DNA from: Echria macrotheca
Lineage: Eukaryota; Ascomycota; Sordariomycetes; Sordariales; Schizotheciaceae
NCBI GenBank assembly: GCA_030411725.1
Contig: MU839827.1
Coordinates: 806,001 to 870,000 of the forward strand
Reading direction: 5' to 3'
Length of the DNA stretch: 64,000 bases
In this document: positions 54,201 through 64,000 of the stretch, in pieces
Layout of the letters: every line of letters begins with the position of its first letter
How positions within the stretch are numbered: the stretch's first letter is position 1
Program-made: the position numbers and the translations under genes
Notes under the pieces: generated by a model
Databases searched by the model: none
Seen by the model: the letters and a program-made list of their open reading frames with translations, nothing else
Told to the model about the DNA's origin: nothing

Positions 54201-55177
54201 ACGCCGTTCGCGGCGCCTCTTCGCGGCATAACAAATGTGTTCGCGCACTTCTGGCAGCCGGCGTGAACCCAAATGCCCGTACCAAGAGGACTGGTGTGAC
54301 GCCGCTTCATATCGCGCTCGAGCACAACTACTTCAAAGGCTACACCAACCTCATCTGGCTTCTGCTCAATGGCACAACTCCGGCGGACCCTAACCGCCCC
54401 GATCGCAGTGGCGAACTACCGCTTTCTACTCTTTTTACCGGCCCGGACACGGAACCGCTCGAACCGCACCGCCGTGGGGCTCTCATCATGCTACTCAAGG
54501 CCGACGCTCGCCCCGACTTCAAACTCCCGGGCACCGGAAATACCCCACTTCATTCAGCAGTCCGCCGTCGGGACCCCGTTGCGGTAGCCATGCTCCTCTA
54601 CAAAGGAGCTGACGTCAACGCCGAAAACAGCTCGGGAACGACACCCCTGCAGATCACAGCAAACCAGTTCAGGCGAGATATCTCAGACGAACATGCAGAG
54701 GTTCTCGACCACTTGCTGGATCCGCAGTACAAGGTCAAAGTAGACCAGCCTGCTGGCGCCTTACAGCGTACGCCGCTGCACTGGGCCGTCATTGCAGGCT
54801 GCCCTTACGCCGTTAACAAGTTGCTTGACGCAGGGGCTAAGGTGAAGCGGCGGGATAAGGACGGGCGGACCGCCATGGAACTCGCCATTCGGAATGTCGG
54901 CAAGATATTTGGTAAATCAGAAACGACGAGAGAAGCGGTGGCCGATCATGTCGCGATCATGAGGGCTCTTGTAGAAAAGGGCGCCGGTGAGCGGTGGATG
55001 CTGGAAGAAGGAAGATGTCCGGTTGAAACGGCAGCCAGAGGAGATGGAAAGCTGCTCGAGGACCTGTTGTCCCATGGGATGAGGACCGACCAACGATACG
55101 GAGAGATGACCGTGGAGGAATTCGTTAACAGATACGGGAGCGAGGCGGCCAAGTGGACGCTGCAAGTTTGTCAGTGA
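51280..55177 (+). CDS. Ser/Thr protein kinase with C-terminal ankyrin repeats (1,281 residues)
   Basis: Seen: exon 1 at 51280-51797 and exon 2 at 51850-55177, with a 52-nt intron that splits the glycine loop. Residues 1 to about 160 form a helical N-terminal region of the kind found before fungal orphan kinases (RPRIYAILNRIGATSLMDD). The kinase domain has the glycine loop LGQGGYGGV (about 166-174), HRDFTARN (284-291, both catalytic Asp and Asn present), DFG (304-306), APE (332-334) and DMWSLGLVYLEM. A long acidic, Ser/Glu-rich linker follows. C-terminal ankyrin repeats occupy about 920-1225, with TPLHIALEHN, TPLHSAVRRRD, TPLQITANQ and TPLHWAVIAG. All catalytic motifs are intact, unlike its divergent neighbour. 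It is probably a cytosolic kinase that reads a protein ligand through the repeats; the substrate is unknown. Confidence 0.92.
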
Positions 55178-55670
55178 GAATTTGGAGCTTGTAGTGCTGT
55201 GGTAACGGGATTCCCGTTTTGAACTGAAACGGTCCGCTCTGGGCAGCCTCTAACACCGTGTTCGTATTCCCTCCGAACCTCGTGGTACCTGGAAAGCAAA
55301 GACAGATCCCAGTCACATTAGACATTGTTGTCTGCAGGGGGTTATATATCTGCTGCTGTTGGTTCCATCTCATCGCTGCAGGGCGTTCAAGATTGCTTGT
55401 TTCGACGATCGCAAGCACTAGGAGTAACAAACAGCAAACCTATGTTTATACTTGAGACGTATCATACCTACTAGGCTTCACACCCGGCGGACACGAGTTG
55501 ATCCACCGCGGTCCGCGTACAAATATCCCAATATGCCCACAAGAACTCATCACGCCTTTGCCATCACTCCCACCATAGCGACCCTGAGCCTCCCATTCCC
55601 CAAGCCCACGACATTCATAACCCAATCCCGAGTACCAAAGTCACCAAAGACAACCCAGAATACCCACAAA
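55178..55670. other. Gene-free interval
   Basis: The 3' flank of the kinase-ankyrin gene and the leader of a small secreted-protein gene lie here. The C/A-rich block just before 55671 is typical of a fungal leader. Confidence 0.5.
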
Positions 55671-55916
55671 ATGCACACCCCAACCCTCATCATAGCCCTC
55701 CTCTCCCTAACCACGACCAGCATCGCAGCCCCGCCGGCCCCGGAACCAACCCCCGCCCTCGAAGCCGAAGCCCAAAGCAAAACAGCCAAAGAAACATCCT
55801 TCTGCTGCACCCCCGGCTGTGGCAGCTGCTTGAATCTCCCCTGTGATACGGGGTGTGTCCACTTCCCGGTTCGTCAACTCACTCATCCCTCTCCTACGAC
55901 GACTAGGCTGTGCTGA
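55671..55916 (+). CDS. Small secreted cysteine-rich protein (effector-like candidate)
   Basis: The ATG at 55671 sits in a good context (CACAAAATGCAC). The product has an N-terminal signal peptide (about 1-20, ending SIAA), a Pro/Glu-rich propeptide-like stretch, and a cysteine cluster CCTPGCGSCLNLPC. Unspliced, the frame runs to TGA at 55914-55916 (81 residues, seven Cys). A possible 54-nt intron (55853-55906, GTGTGT...TAG, weak branch site) would give a 63-residue form ending DTGLC with six Cys; both use the same stop. I favour the spliced form because the cysteine number becomes even, but cannot prove it. I do not recognise the family; metal binding or an extracellular disulfide-bonded peptide are possible. 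Confidence 0.5.
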   Translation: MHTPTLIIALLSLTTTSIAAPPAPEPTPALEAEAQSKTAKETSFCCTPGCGSCLNLPCDTGCVHFPVRQLTHPSPTTTRLC

Positions 55917-56452
55917 TAAAAGGTTGACGGGAGTAGTGGGGCACGTGCTGTGCGCTGTCTGTTACTGAGGCGTATGTGAATTCTGAGGGGGAGGCGGTTA
56001 GGATGTTGAGTGCGCTTGTTGCTGGGATTCTTTGATTTTATTTTTGTTTTTTTGTTTTTTTGTATGTATTTTCTGGGGGTTGTGAGGGTGGATGGGTCGG
56101 GCACGGGGAATGGGGTGGTTGAGTCTGTGGACAATCAATGTTAGCAGGGTGGATGGAAGTGTATTCTACTGGGGTAAGTCGGTAACAAGGCTGGGGTGAA
56201 TCTATTAGCTGGGTGTCGATGAACGAACTCTCTGCACGGTTTAGAATTCCCATTCCACACTGAACCGTAGATCATGAGAAGCAGCAAAATCCATAGAATA
56301 TCAGGGGCGCCAGTGATAGAATATTTCACGAAGTCAGTATTGAGATATCGGTTCGCGCACTGAAATGTTCTAGAGACAAAATTGCAAACCAAGGCCAGTT
56401 GGAACTCCCCTGTTAGTAGCGTTTTCCGCACCGTGAAACCAACAAGCAACAA
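55917..56452. other. Gene-free interval
   Basis: Nothing was recognised. T-rich runs at about 56035-56065 fit a 3' end for the preceding small gene. Confidence 0.45.
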
Positions 56453-56552
56453 TCTCTGGTAGTATAGTGGTCAGTATGTGAGCTTGTCAAGCGCTTTCTA
56501 GTAAAAAGGTCTGACATCGCTCGAGACCCGGGTTCAATTCCCGGCCGGAGAG
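56453..56552 (+). tRNA. tRNA-Asp (GTC) with an intron
   Basis: The acceptor stem (TCTCTGG with CCGGAGA, one G-T pair, discriminator G), the D-arm, the anticodon stem TGAGC/GCTCG, the loop with GTC at the anticodon position, the T-arm CCGGG/CCCGG and loop TTCAATT all fit. An intron of about 28 nt interrupts the loop after the base next to the anticodon, at the canonical 37/38 position, giving a 72-nt mature body. A T-rich run just downstream (from 56555) fits a pol III terminator. The box B region GGTTCAATTCC is intact. Confidence 0.93.
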
Positions 56553-57021
56553 TGATTTATTTTTTGCTACCCTGCTTTAAACACATCGGCGACACTTTTT
56601 CGAGTATTGGGAATCGTCTTTCGAAAGTAGTAGTACATTGTAATGATTTAGACCGTCCCGATAGCTGGTTCTGCTGCGTTTGAAACAGCTGTCTCTGCGT
56701 CGATGCTCTTGTGTCACATGCTGGGACTGATTCTCTCAATCTGAGCCATTGGAGTTGTACGAGTGCTTGGTCAGATGTCCGGTCACTGTCAAAAATAGGT
56801 GTACTGAACTGAGACCTAGCTGCAGGAGGGAGGACCTCCTAATGTCATTGGCAGACCCTGAATCCCCTGTCCTCCATGTACCGGCACTGCCTTGAAGCTC
56901 TGCGCACCGTCTTCCTCAACAATCAGAGCTAACAAGTGAACTGTGACAAGCCGTCTGGTGAGGGACACGGATGATAGGTATAGTAATAATAAATCCGCAC
57001 ACCACCAGCCTAACTGCCCGG
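56553..57021. other. Gene-free interval
   Basis: The T-rich start fits pol III termination of the tRNA. Otherwise nothing was seen before the 3' end of the HeLo-like-ankyrin gene. Confidence 0.45.
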
Positions 57022-59323
57022 TTACTGCTTCTCCACAGCGTCCACAAACACCTCCTCATCACTATCGTCCCACCTACCCCACCCATCTCTCCCCTCATTC
57101 GCCATCTCAACCTCATCAAGCAACTCACCCCATGCCTTGATGAGCTCATCATCCGGCGGTGGTGTGCGCCCGTCAAACAGCTGCCCCGGCGTCTTGTCGT
57201 CCTTATCCCTCGCGATCGTGCTCACCCCAACCATCCTAATCCTCGTAAAAATCCGCATCATCTTCGCATCCGCCTCGATGGCCAACCGATGCAGCATATT
57301 CCGCCCGTACGCATCAACCCGCGTGAAATCCGCCCCGCGCGCTAGTAGCAGCTTAACCGCCTCATACTGGCGATTCCATACGGCGTTAGTCAGGGGTGTG
57401 TCGCCTTCCCAGTCGGTGTGATTGATATCCGCGCCGCAGTCGAGCAAGAAGTTCATGGCGACGAGATTGCCGACAACCGAGGCAAAGGTGAGGGCCGTAG
57501 ACTGTGCCCGATCGACCGCCTCCAGCTCGGCCCCCTGTCTCAGCAACATCCGCAACAGCCGCGGCTCGCTGGCATGCGACATCACCGCGCTCATCAGGGG
57601 CGTCCAGCCTCGCGGCTCGCGGTCTGTAACTGAGGCGCCGGCGTCGAGCAGCAGACGGGCCGTCTCGTCCCCTCCCGACCGGCAGGCGAGGTGCAGAGAC
57701 GTCCAGCCCTGGAATGTCTTCTGGTTCGCGTCTGCGCCTGCGCGAAGAAGCAAGCGAACGGCTTCGTTGTTGCCATTCAGCGCGGCGAGGTGGAGCGGTG
57801 CCGCACCTGCGATGCATGTGTTGGAAATATGCTGGGCATGCTCGGGTTGGCGTAGGACGGTAGCTAGGTCCATGTGCAGTACGCCCAGGATCACCAGGTG
57901 GAGTACTGGCTGCTCCTGGTCAAGGAGGTGGTCAAAGATGGGGAAGGCCTCGGATGACGCCTTGCTCGCTTCATCCCCGAACAGCGACTGTAGCAGTGCC
58001 ACGTCCATCGGTGTTGTGTACGCGTCATCGTGTGATTCCTGGTACGGATCTGCTCCCGCCTGGAGGAGGAGGCGGATCATGGTTGCGTCTTTCATTCGCA
58101 TTGCCAGGCTAAGTCCTGATGTCATGTCGTCGTCCCGGACGTCGTATACCGACACACGCTTCTCCGCGAGTTGACGACGTAGCTCGCAGACGTCGCGCCG
58201 TGCAATTAAACCGAATATGCTTTGCGACAAAGCCGCACTCTCGATCGGGATGCGATTTAGAACGCGGACGTTAAACTCGGGACTCCCATGCAGGTTGCTC
58301 GAGAAAAAAAGCGAGACGGCCGCCCGGACGATCCAGTCCGGAAAGTGGTAGACGACGTTGACTTGGGTATGGGGGAGGTTGTCGTTGCTCCGGCAAGAGA
58401 GCTCGGTGCACATCTTGGTTGGTCTCGCGGAGTAGGTCAGGCTGAAGGAGCCAAGAAACGCGGACAAGGATCTGACTTTCCACGAAGAATACGTTGCCGG
58501 AGCATGGCATCGACACTGACAAGTTATGGAGCAGCGTGGGACCCGACGCGGAGGTGGAATGCTGTGCCGGATATACGATGCCCACTTGACTGTTTCCGTC
58601 CTTTTGATGCCCGCCTGTGGCGGGCCTAGTTGAAGCTGGAGAAGCGACACTTGTTCTCGCAGTGGCTCAACAACCTTTACCATGTGGGTTTGGAGGGAGC
58701 CAAACTGGCGATCGAAATGGGAAACGACATTGCTCTGGATGCCCTCGGTGTGCGACAGGATGTCGTCCCGGGAGGATGTGATAGATGTCTGAATCTCGGC
58801 GGATATGGACCTAAATCATGTCAGACCTCGAATCATTGCCTAACAGGGGTACTTACACGTTCTGTGCGATTAAGCGTCGACATATGCTGAGTGTAATGTT
58901 GTGCAACTCGCTCCTCAGCTTCGTTATCTTCCCCTTATGGGCCAACCACATGGCCCGCCGTTTTTGGCTTAGAGCTTTACCTTCGCCGTTTTTCTCGGCG
59001 CTATAGAGAGCGTCGATGAAGGCCTCAATATTCCTCAGGACCACGGCACCGCTTTCAAGCAGCTCGTCCAGCCCGTCAATACTCGCCCCCAGTGCCCCCG
59101 ACTTTTCGAAAGGGGCTACAAGAGAGGAGGACGATGAAACGGAGTAGAGGCGCCGGATACCGCGTTCTGTCTCGCAAAAGAAGTGCTGTATCTGAGCAAG
59201 CTCGTCGCTTAACCGTTGGAGCTCGGCGGGTGCATCACGCCATGCGCATCGGAGGTTCCAGAGTTTGGAGCCCGATCGGACCGTGATCTCGGCAATGCCT
59301 AGAATCGCTGCTGCGGCTTCCAT
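57022..59323 (-). CDS. HeLo-like N-terminal domain plus ankyrin repeat protein (751 residues)
   Basis: Seen: exon 1 at 58857-59323 and exon 2 at 57022-58810, with a 46-nt GTAAGT intron. Residues 1 to about 150 start MEAAAAILGIAEITVRSGSK and have the four-helix pattern of the fungal HeLo-like/'azaphilone cluster L N-terminal' domain found at the head of NLR-like and ankyrin proteins. A coiled linker (SSRDDILSHTEGIQSNVVSH) and a Cys-rich stretch (SITCQCRCHAP) follow. Ankyrin repeats run from about 395 to 660, e.g. APLHLAALNGNNEAVRLLLR, TSLHLACRSGGDETARLLLD, TPLTNAVWNRQYEAVKLLLA. The tail is acidic. There is no NACHT or NB-ARC ATPase domain between HeLo-like and repeats, so it is a truncated-NLR-like architecture. 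A role in non-self recognition or cell death is inferred. Confidence 0.88.
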
Positions 59324-61219
59324 TTTCGCCTTTCGATGCCGACCTGCAGTATCAAGAAGCGTTGAAATCGTAGCGACGACGCGTGTGACCGTTGGGAGCG
59401 AGGAAAGGTAGCGTCATTCGTGGGTTCTAATAAAGATCTCTTCTAATATAAGCACGAAGAGACGCTGTTCATAAATGCCGAAGGTGAAATATGCTCTCCA
59501 CCACGATGTGTGGAAACTGGGACTGATGGACGTCCAGGTTTCAGACTGGGGCGGCTATGATGATAAGCGCGTCGGGGGTGCTTCGAGATTTTGGCGCTCC
59601 GTGTAACACTATTACGGCATTTACCCGCCGGCCGCTCCTCCGCCATCGCGTTTGGATTTGGCACGATATAGATATGCAGACCGTCTCTCTGCAAGTTGAC
59701 ACCCATCGACGGGTAGAGGTATATCTGGAGCGTTAATGTCTATTTATTTTCCCTGCCGCCGTTACATTTTTTCGTCCCATGGAGTAGCATCTGGGGTCGG
59801 CCCGCACGTCAAGAGCAATGGTACCGGTCTTGGTGTGGTCGAGAGGGTCGTAGCACATCACTGGGCCGCTTCTGTGCGTCTATTTTGTCCCTTGTCTTGG
59901 CGTCGCTATATAAAGCCGACCCATTTATAGGGCTATGACCTAGCGGTAGATTCGCAGAGACGGCCAGGGAGTCTCCCATTCGCTGATAGCCGCGGCAATA
60001 TTGGCTGCATTGCTCCGTTTGTTCGCCGGTAGACCTGTCCGGACTCATCTGCCGGATATGTCCGAGTGCGGCACGACACCGGGGTGAATAGCGGGCGCCG
60101 AGGGACATCCAAGTATCGCTAATACCTATACCTAAGAAAAGCGCACCTATATTGAATATATTCCGTCTAAGTTGTAACTGTCGCTGTCCATAATTGCGGA
60201 TTCCGCGCCGACCGCCAAACACTTCCTTCTCCACTTACAGCGGTCAGAGGATGGCAAGTCGTGTGAACGTGGAAACGAGGGGATTGGATTCCGTCGCCAC
60301 GGTAATCCGGCTGATGCAGGCGAGAGCAAAGATGACAGAGGCGAGGGCTCTGCTGTTGTGGACATGCCGTGGGCTCCTTGGGGATGGCCGATGGCTGCGT
60401 CAATTGTGACACCTGAGCAGCAGACAGCAGGAAACAGGGATTGAAGCTGACATCAGTGATTGCCTCGATGCCAGTTTTTGTACGGTGAAAATTTTGTGGA
60501 TGGATGGGCAACGGCGCAGGGAAGTCGCTCTGTGCCAGGTCGTGGGTCTGGTCGAATGCTCTCGTGGAGCAGATCTCGTCGTCTTCACGCTGTTTGTTGA
60601 ATGTCGGGCGACACAGGGTCAATCTCGTCACACCGGTGAAGAAGCTGACCGGTCTAAACCGACAGATGCTGGTTTTCTTGACCCGCCATTGTTTGTCATG
60701 GCGTTTGAAATAAGAAGAGTCAAAGAGTGTGCGGGATGGCAGGAGCAGCCTGCTGCGGCGCCGCCTGTTGTGAGGTGGTTTCTGCGGTCTGCGGTCCAAA
60801 AGGTCCGCTGGAGTGGGCACATTGGAGCCACTAAACTCAGCCGTACATAGCTAGTGCCGCAGAACCCTGCCAACAGGTCTTGGCGAGTCTAGATCCCGAT
60901 AGGGCTGGGTTTGGGTCATCTCGCATCTCGAGGACTCGGGATGGCAGCCGCACGTCCCAACACCTTATCAAGTATTTACTCACCATCCCTGAAATCATGC
61001 ACCGAATCCTTGATTCATCAAATAACTGGCTGTGCGACTTTTGGCTCATAGCTTTGTTCCCAAGATGCTACTGGCAAGGCCTGTAGATGACGGTGAAGAT
61101 ATCTCCGTCAACTTAACCGGGATCGTTGGGTGCTCAGTTAAAGAACCGTGGTACACGCGAATATTCGCCATTCTAAAGTCCCAACCGGCCCGCTCAAGAG
61201 AAAGCAAATTCCAGGGAAA
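59324..61219. other. 1.9 kb gene-free interval
   Basis: No supported gene was seen. A 217-codon minus-strand frame (60167-60820) has no family signature and overlaps other frames on both strands. The left part is the promoter of the HeLo-like-ankyrin gene and the right part the 3' flank of the peroxygenase gene. Confidence 0.45.
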
Positions 61220-62071
61220 TCATGCAACAGCATCCACCTTCTTCTTTACAGCAAACAAGTCGCCGGTCCCGAGCACCTTGTCCGATCGACGCCAGCCTTG
61301 CTCGATCGGTAACTTCTCCTCCTGGAAGAAGGTGCGTATCCACTCGGTCGGTGCGCTCCACTCGGGGCCCTGGCCAAACACCAACAGGTACGACGACGTC
61401 TCGATCGAGCTGAACTGCTCGTCCTGGTCCGACATGGAGAACTCGGGGTTGGTGGTCTTTGCAGTCGCCAGCCGTTCCTTCCGTGTCCGCGCGGCCGCCT
61501 CGAGCGTGATAAGGCCTTCTGCGGGGAAGTGCGAGATGAAGGCGGCAAAGAGCTCAGGTGAAAACGTGTGGTTGTCGCCCGAGTAAATATCGTGCCGGGT
61601 CAAAGATCCGTCATGCTCGATTACTGATCGGGGAAATAAGCATGTTTCCCTCAACATGAGCCTAATACTTACTGCCGTGCTTCGCCAGGTCATCAAGATT
61701 CAGAGTCACCAGTTTGCCGGTGGAAGAAGCTTGCAGTGCCTTCAGGCCGACTATCAATGTCGCGTCTGGTGCAAGGTTGATGGCATCTCGGAAGCCGACG
61801 ATCAGATCGGCGAGGGAGACGTTCTTGCCGTCACGCGGGAGGTAGCCGTGGTTGGCGAGTGCGTTGAGCATGGGACATGGGCTTCGATCTACATTACGGT
61901 CAATGATGGCCTCAAAGCTGGCTGTCGTGACGTACGGTCAGTTGCAGACGGTCGCTCCCAGTGGTGGTCCGTTTCTTTCTTGTTCTTGCCGGTGAGATGG
62001 TTGACAAGGTCGATGGCCCCGCCAATGAGCCCGCCAAATACGGACAGCGCCTTGAAGGCAATCGTCGCCAT
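61220..62071 (-). CDS. Heme-thiolate peroxidase / unspecific-peroxygenase type (chloroperoxidase family)
   Basis: Seen: exons 61936-62071, 61673-61888 and 61220-61623 give 251 residues. The first join yields RSPCPMLNALANHGYLPRDG, with Cys50 as the heme-iron thiolate ligand and the family's PCP-x-x-N-x-LANHG-x-LPR-x-G pattern. The second join yields IIEHDGSLTRHD with Glu120, the acid-base residue, and Arg127, matching the EHD-x-S-x-x-R-x-D signature of short peroxygenases. The enzyme should use H2O2 to hydroxylate or epoxidise organic substrates, or to halogenate. The N-terminus is moderately hydrophobic (FKALSVFGGLIGGAIDLV) but is not a typical cleaved signal peptide, so secretion is uncertain. 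It stands alone here. Confidence 0.93.
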
Positions 62072-62840
62072 ATTTGCCCGCGGTGATGATGGTCGGAAAA
62101 ATGGGGAGGTCGAGTGAAGGGGAGGACGCGGTCCTTTTGTGGTTTCGCTTGTCCGTTTTTTGGCCTAAACCTGGCAGGATCGGCAGCTAGCTGGGCTCAC
62201 TATGCCCTGTGCGACATTGCGCCGCAGCCAAGCTTTCCCGGCCATGTGCCCCCCTGTGGGTTGCGAACCTGTCACACGCAGTGTTGAGTGCATCGTGTGA
62301 CGCGGTCAACTACGACCCAATCAGTGGATTACGGGGACGAACAAACCCGCAGATTTTAAAGCACGCAGTCGGTCCAGGCGTGTTCTGCAAAGCCGCATAT
62401 CTCTGCGGCCAGGTGAGTGCGGAGGCCGCAGGCCGCAGACATGACTTGGCATCTCATGGATGGCTGTTGTCGAGACGCCCAATCGGGATGAAACTGGCCT
62501 GAATGCGCCGGCTCTGATTTGTAGACAATACCTGCCGTCTTGAAACACACGCAGTAGCGCCCCGCGCCGCTGACGTGGTATGTATGGCTCACCCAAATGC
62601 AATATCCGATGACAAGCTTGCATGATTCCGCTCGGGAACGGGGTTTGATGTAGTGGGATTATTCTTACCAGGATAGGCTCTTTCTGACCAAATGCTACCC
62701 TTACTCATCCTGTGGGATGCGTCCTCGCTCCTTGCAAGGCGCGCCAAGCCCTGCCTGATGATCCACTAGGGTCGCTGAAGAGTCAAGCGGCTTCGGTAAT
62801 TGCCGCGTTGCGCCTTCCCCCTCAGCCCCTTATCTCCTCC
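62072..62840. other. Gene-free interval, peroxygenase promoter
   Basis: No gene was seen. It holds the 5' flank of the peroxygenase gene and the 3' flank of the right-edge gene, both transcribed leftward. Confidence 0.45.
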
Positions 62841-64000
62841 TCACGCGATCACAACGACTGCCTTGCCTAAAGAAACCCGCTTTTTCGAGACCCGGCCGTC
62901 GTCATCCTCCACCTCGACCTCGTCCTTCACAATCGCCCCATGGACTGTAAAGACAACATCGTACGTCCCGTCTTCAACCACGTCCCCCGATCCCCGCAGC
63001 CGTTTGCACGAGACAATATCAGCCCCGCGACATTGATACGACTGAGTACGCTGCAGCCACAAATACGAGTCTTTACTCTTTCGGACGGCAAACGCGCACT
63101 CGATGGCCTTGCTGCAAAGCTGCGACAGTTGCTTTGTTGTGGCCTTGGTTGACGGCTGGAGGACAGTCGAGAACACGGTGGTGATCCTGTCCATCAGGCG
63201 TCGATGAGCCTCGGGTTTCTTGCCTCCCTTTGGCCGCTCTCCAAAGATCCGGCACATGATCCTGGCAGTGAGCGCACGCCATGTTGCCGTGTCATCCTTG
63301 TACGCTTCGTCAGCTGCACAGCCTTGGTTAGTATGTCAGACTGAGACCGCGGGATGGGATTGTATTGTACTGACCTCCAGAGTCCGCAGCTCCCGTGATG
63401 AGCTTCTCGAATGCCGCCAGGCCTCCCTCGATCGCCTCATCATCGCAGCCAAAGAAGGGCTTGGCAAAGAGCTCAGCATGGATGAGGTTCGCCACCAGGC
63501 CTCGGAACCACTCACTCCTCGGCGAGTTGGGACTGGGGGAGTCCCAGTCAGATTCCGGAAAGGCCGTCACCCAATACTCACGAGCGATACTCTTAGCAGC
63601 GGCCTTATCAATGTTTCTCTTGAAGTGGGTTTGAACCACACTCAGAATGTTGCCCTCCAACGCGATAAAGAGTTGCTCTATCGTGCCATCTGCGATTTCC
63701 AGATTACCACCGGTTCCCTCAAGAACTACCCCATCCTCAGACGGTGGACATGCTATCTCCGGACCCTTGGGCTCCCGTCCACCGGAAGCGCTGTCTGGAT
63801 GCTGGGGCCCCGGTGGTGTTCTATTTGGGCCCAGAACGTCACTGGACTCCTCTTTGGTCGGATCGGCTTTGACGGGGCCTGGTTGAGAGGCCAGCTTCCC
63901 TCCGTTCATCGATTCGTCTGCGGGGTTTTGGGGCGGCCCAAGGCGGATGGGAGTGGTCGGAGTATGGCCGGAGGCGACGTTTGGTGCGAAAACGACGTCT
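62841..64000 (-). CDS. Protein of unknown function, 5' end outside window
   Basis: Seen: exon 62841-63313, a 61-nt intron with a CTAAC branch site, and an upstream exon from 63375 open to the window edge; the join makes ITGAADSGADEAYKDDTATW. I do not recognise a family. The visible N-terminal part is Pro/Gly-rich and probably disordered. A helical domain follows (GTIEQLFIALEGNILSVVQT; SEWFRGLVANLIHAEL; CRIFGERPKG). The C-terminus is a short beta-rich stretch with an acidic patch (KDEVEVEDDDGRVSKKRV). There are no membrane segments. It could be a cytosolic protein of the many fungal families with no assigned role. The true start is beyond base 64000. Confidence 0.72.

Noticed and set aside
60167..60820. 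A 217-codon minus-strand frame
   Set aside because: It is rich in Pro, Ser, Arg and Cys without pattern, and has competing frames on both strands.

Overview
The window is nuclear DNA of a filamentous ascomycete (Pezizomycotina, probably Sordariomycetes; the class is inferred from gene content, not demonstrated). Signs of this are many 45-70 nt GT...AG introns, CAAAATG-type start contexts, an intron-bearing tRNA-Asp, a HapX iron regulator with its cysteine-rich regions, and lineage-typical families (HET, HeLo, Pth11/rhodopsin-like membrane proteins, a KP4-like secreted protein). I resolved 22 protein-coding genes that look intact, plus one gene with a single suspicious frameshift, two clear pseudogenes, one tRNA and a low-confidence micro-ORF. 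Exon joins were worked out by hand from splice signals and reading frame. Nothing was checked against a database.

Layout. (1) 1-6.2 kb: an FMN-dependent luciferase-like monooxygenase (cut by the left edge), a Dal5/Fen2-type permease and a Baeyer-Villiger-type flavin monooxygenase form a compact oxidation-plus-uptake group. (2) 8.5-14.1 kb: a 1,876-residue single-exon protein of unknown function, preceded by a 3.9 kb gene-free region with two strong G-quadruplex candidates. (3) 18-25.6 kb: a conserved housekeeping block with hapX, COG2, mitochondrial uL1 and cytosolic glutamyl-tRNA synthetase. (4) 26.4-36 kb: an accessory stretch with a KP4-like secreted protein, a CocE/NonD hydrolase pseudogene that has lost its catalytic core, a divergent pair of seven-helix rhodopsin-like proteins and a HET-domain pseudogene with several lesions. 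(5) 36.4-48.7 kb: a BTB protein, an NmrA-like reductase, a small unknown, a thioredoxin-reductase-like flavoprotein, a PI-PLC-X protein with a homopolymer frameshift and a secreted bicovalent-FAD oxidase. (6) 48.9-59.3 kb: an immunity/incompatibility-type group comprising a HeLo-pseudokinase divergent from an active-looking kinase-ankyrin protein, a small cysteine-rich secreted protein, tRNA-Asp and a HeLo-like-ankyrin protein. (7) 61.2-64 kb: a heme-thiolate peroxygenase-type enzyme and an unknown gene cut by the right edge.

The most interesting unit is the HeLo-pseudokinase / kinase-ankyrin head-to-head pair, with the HeLo-like-ankyrin gene nearby. It could be a small sensor-kinase-executor cell-death module, but that role is an inference from domain content and arrangement.
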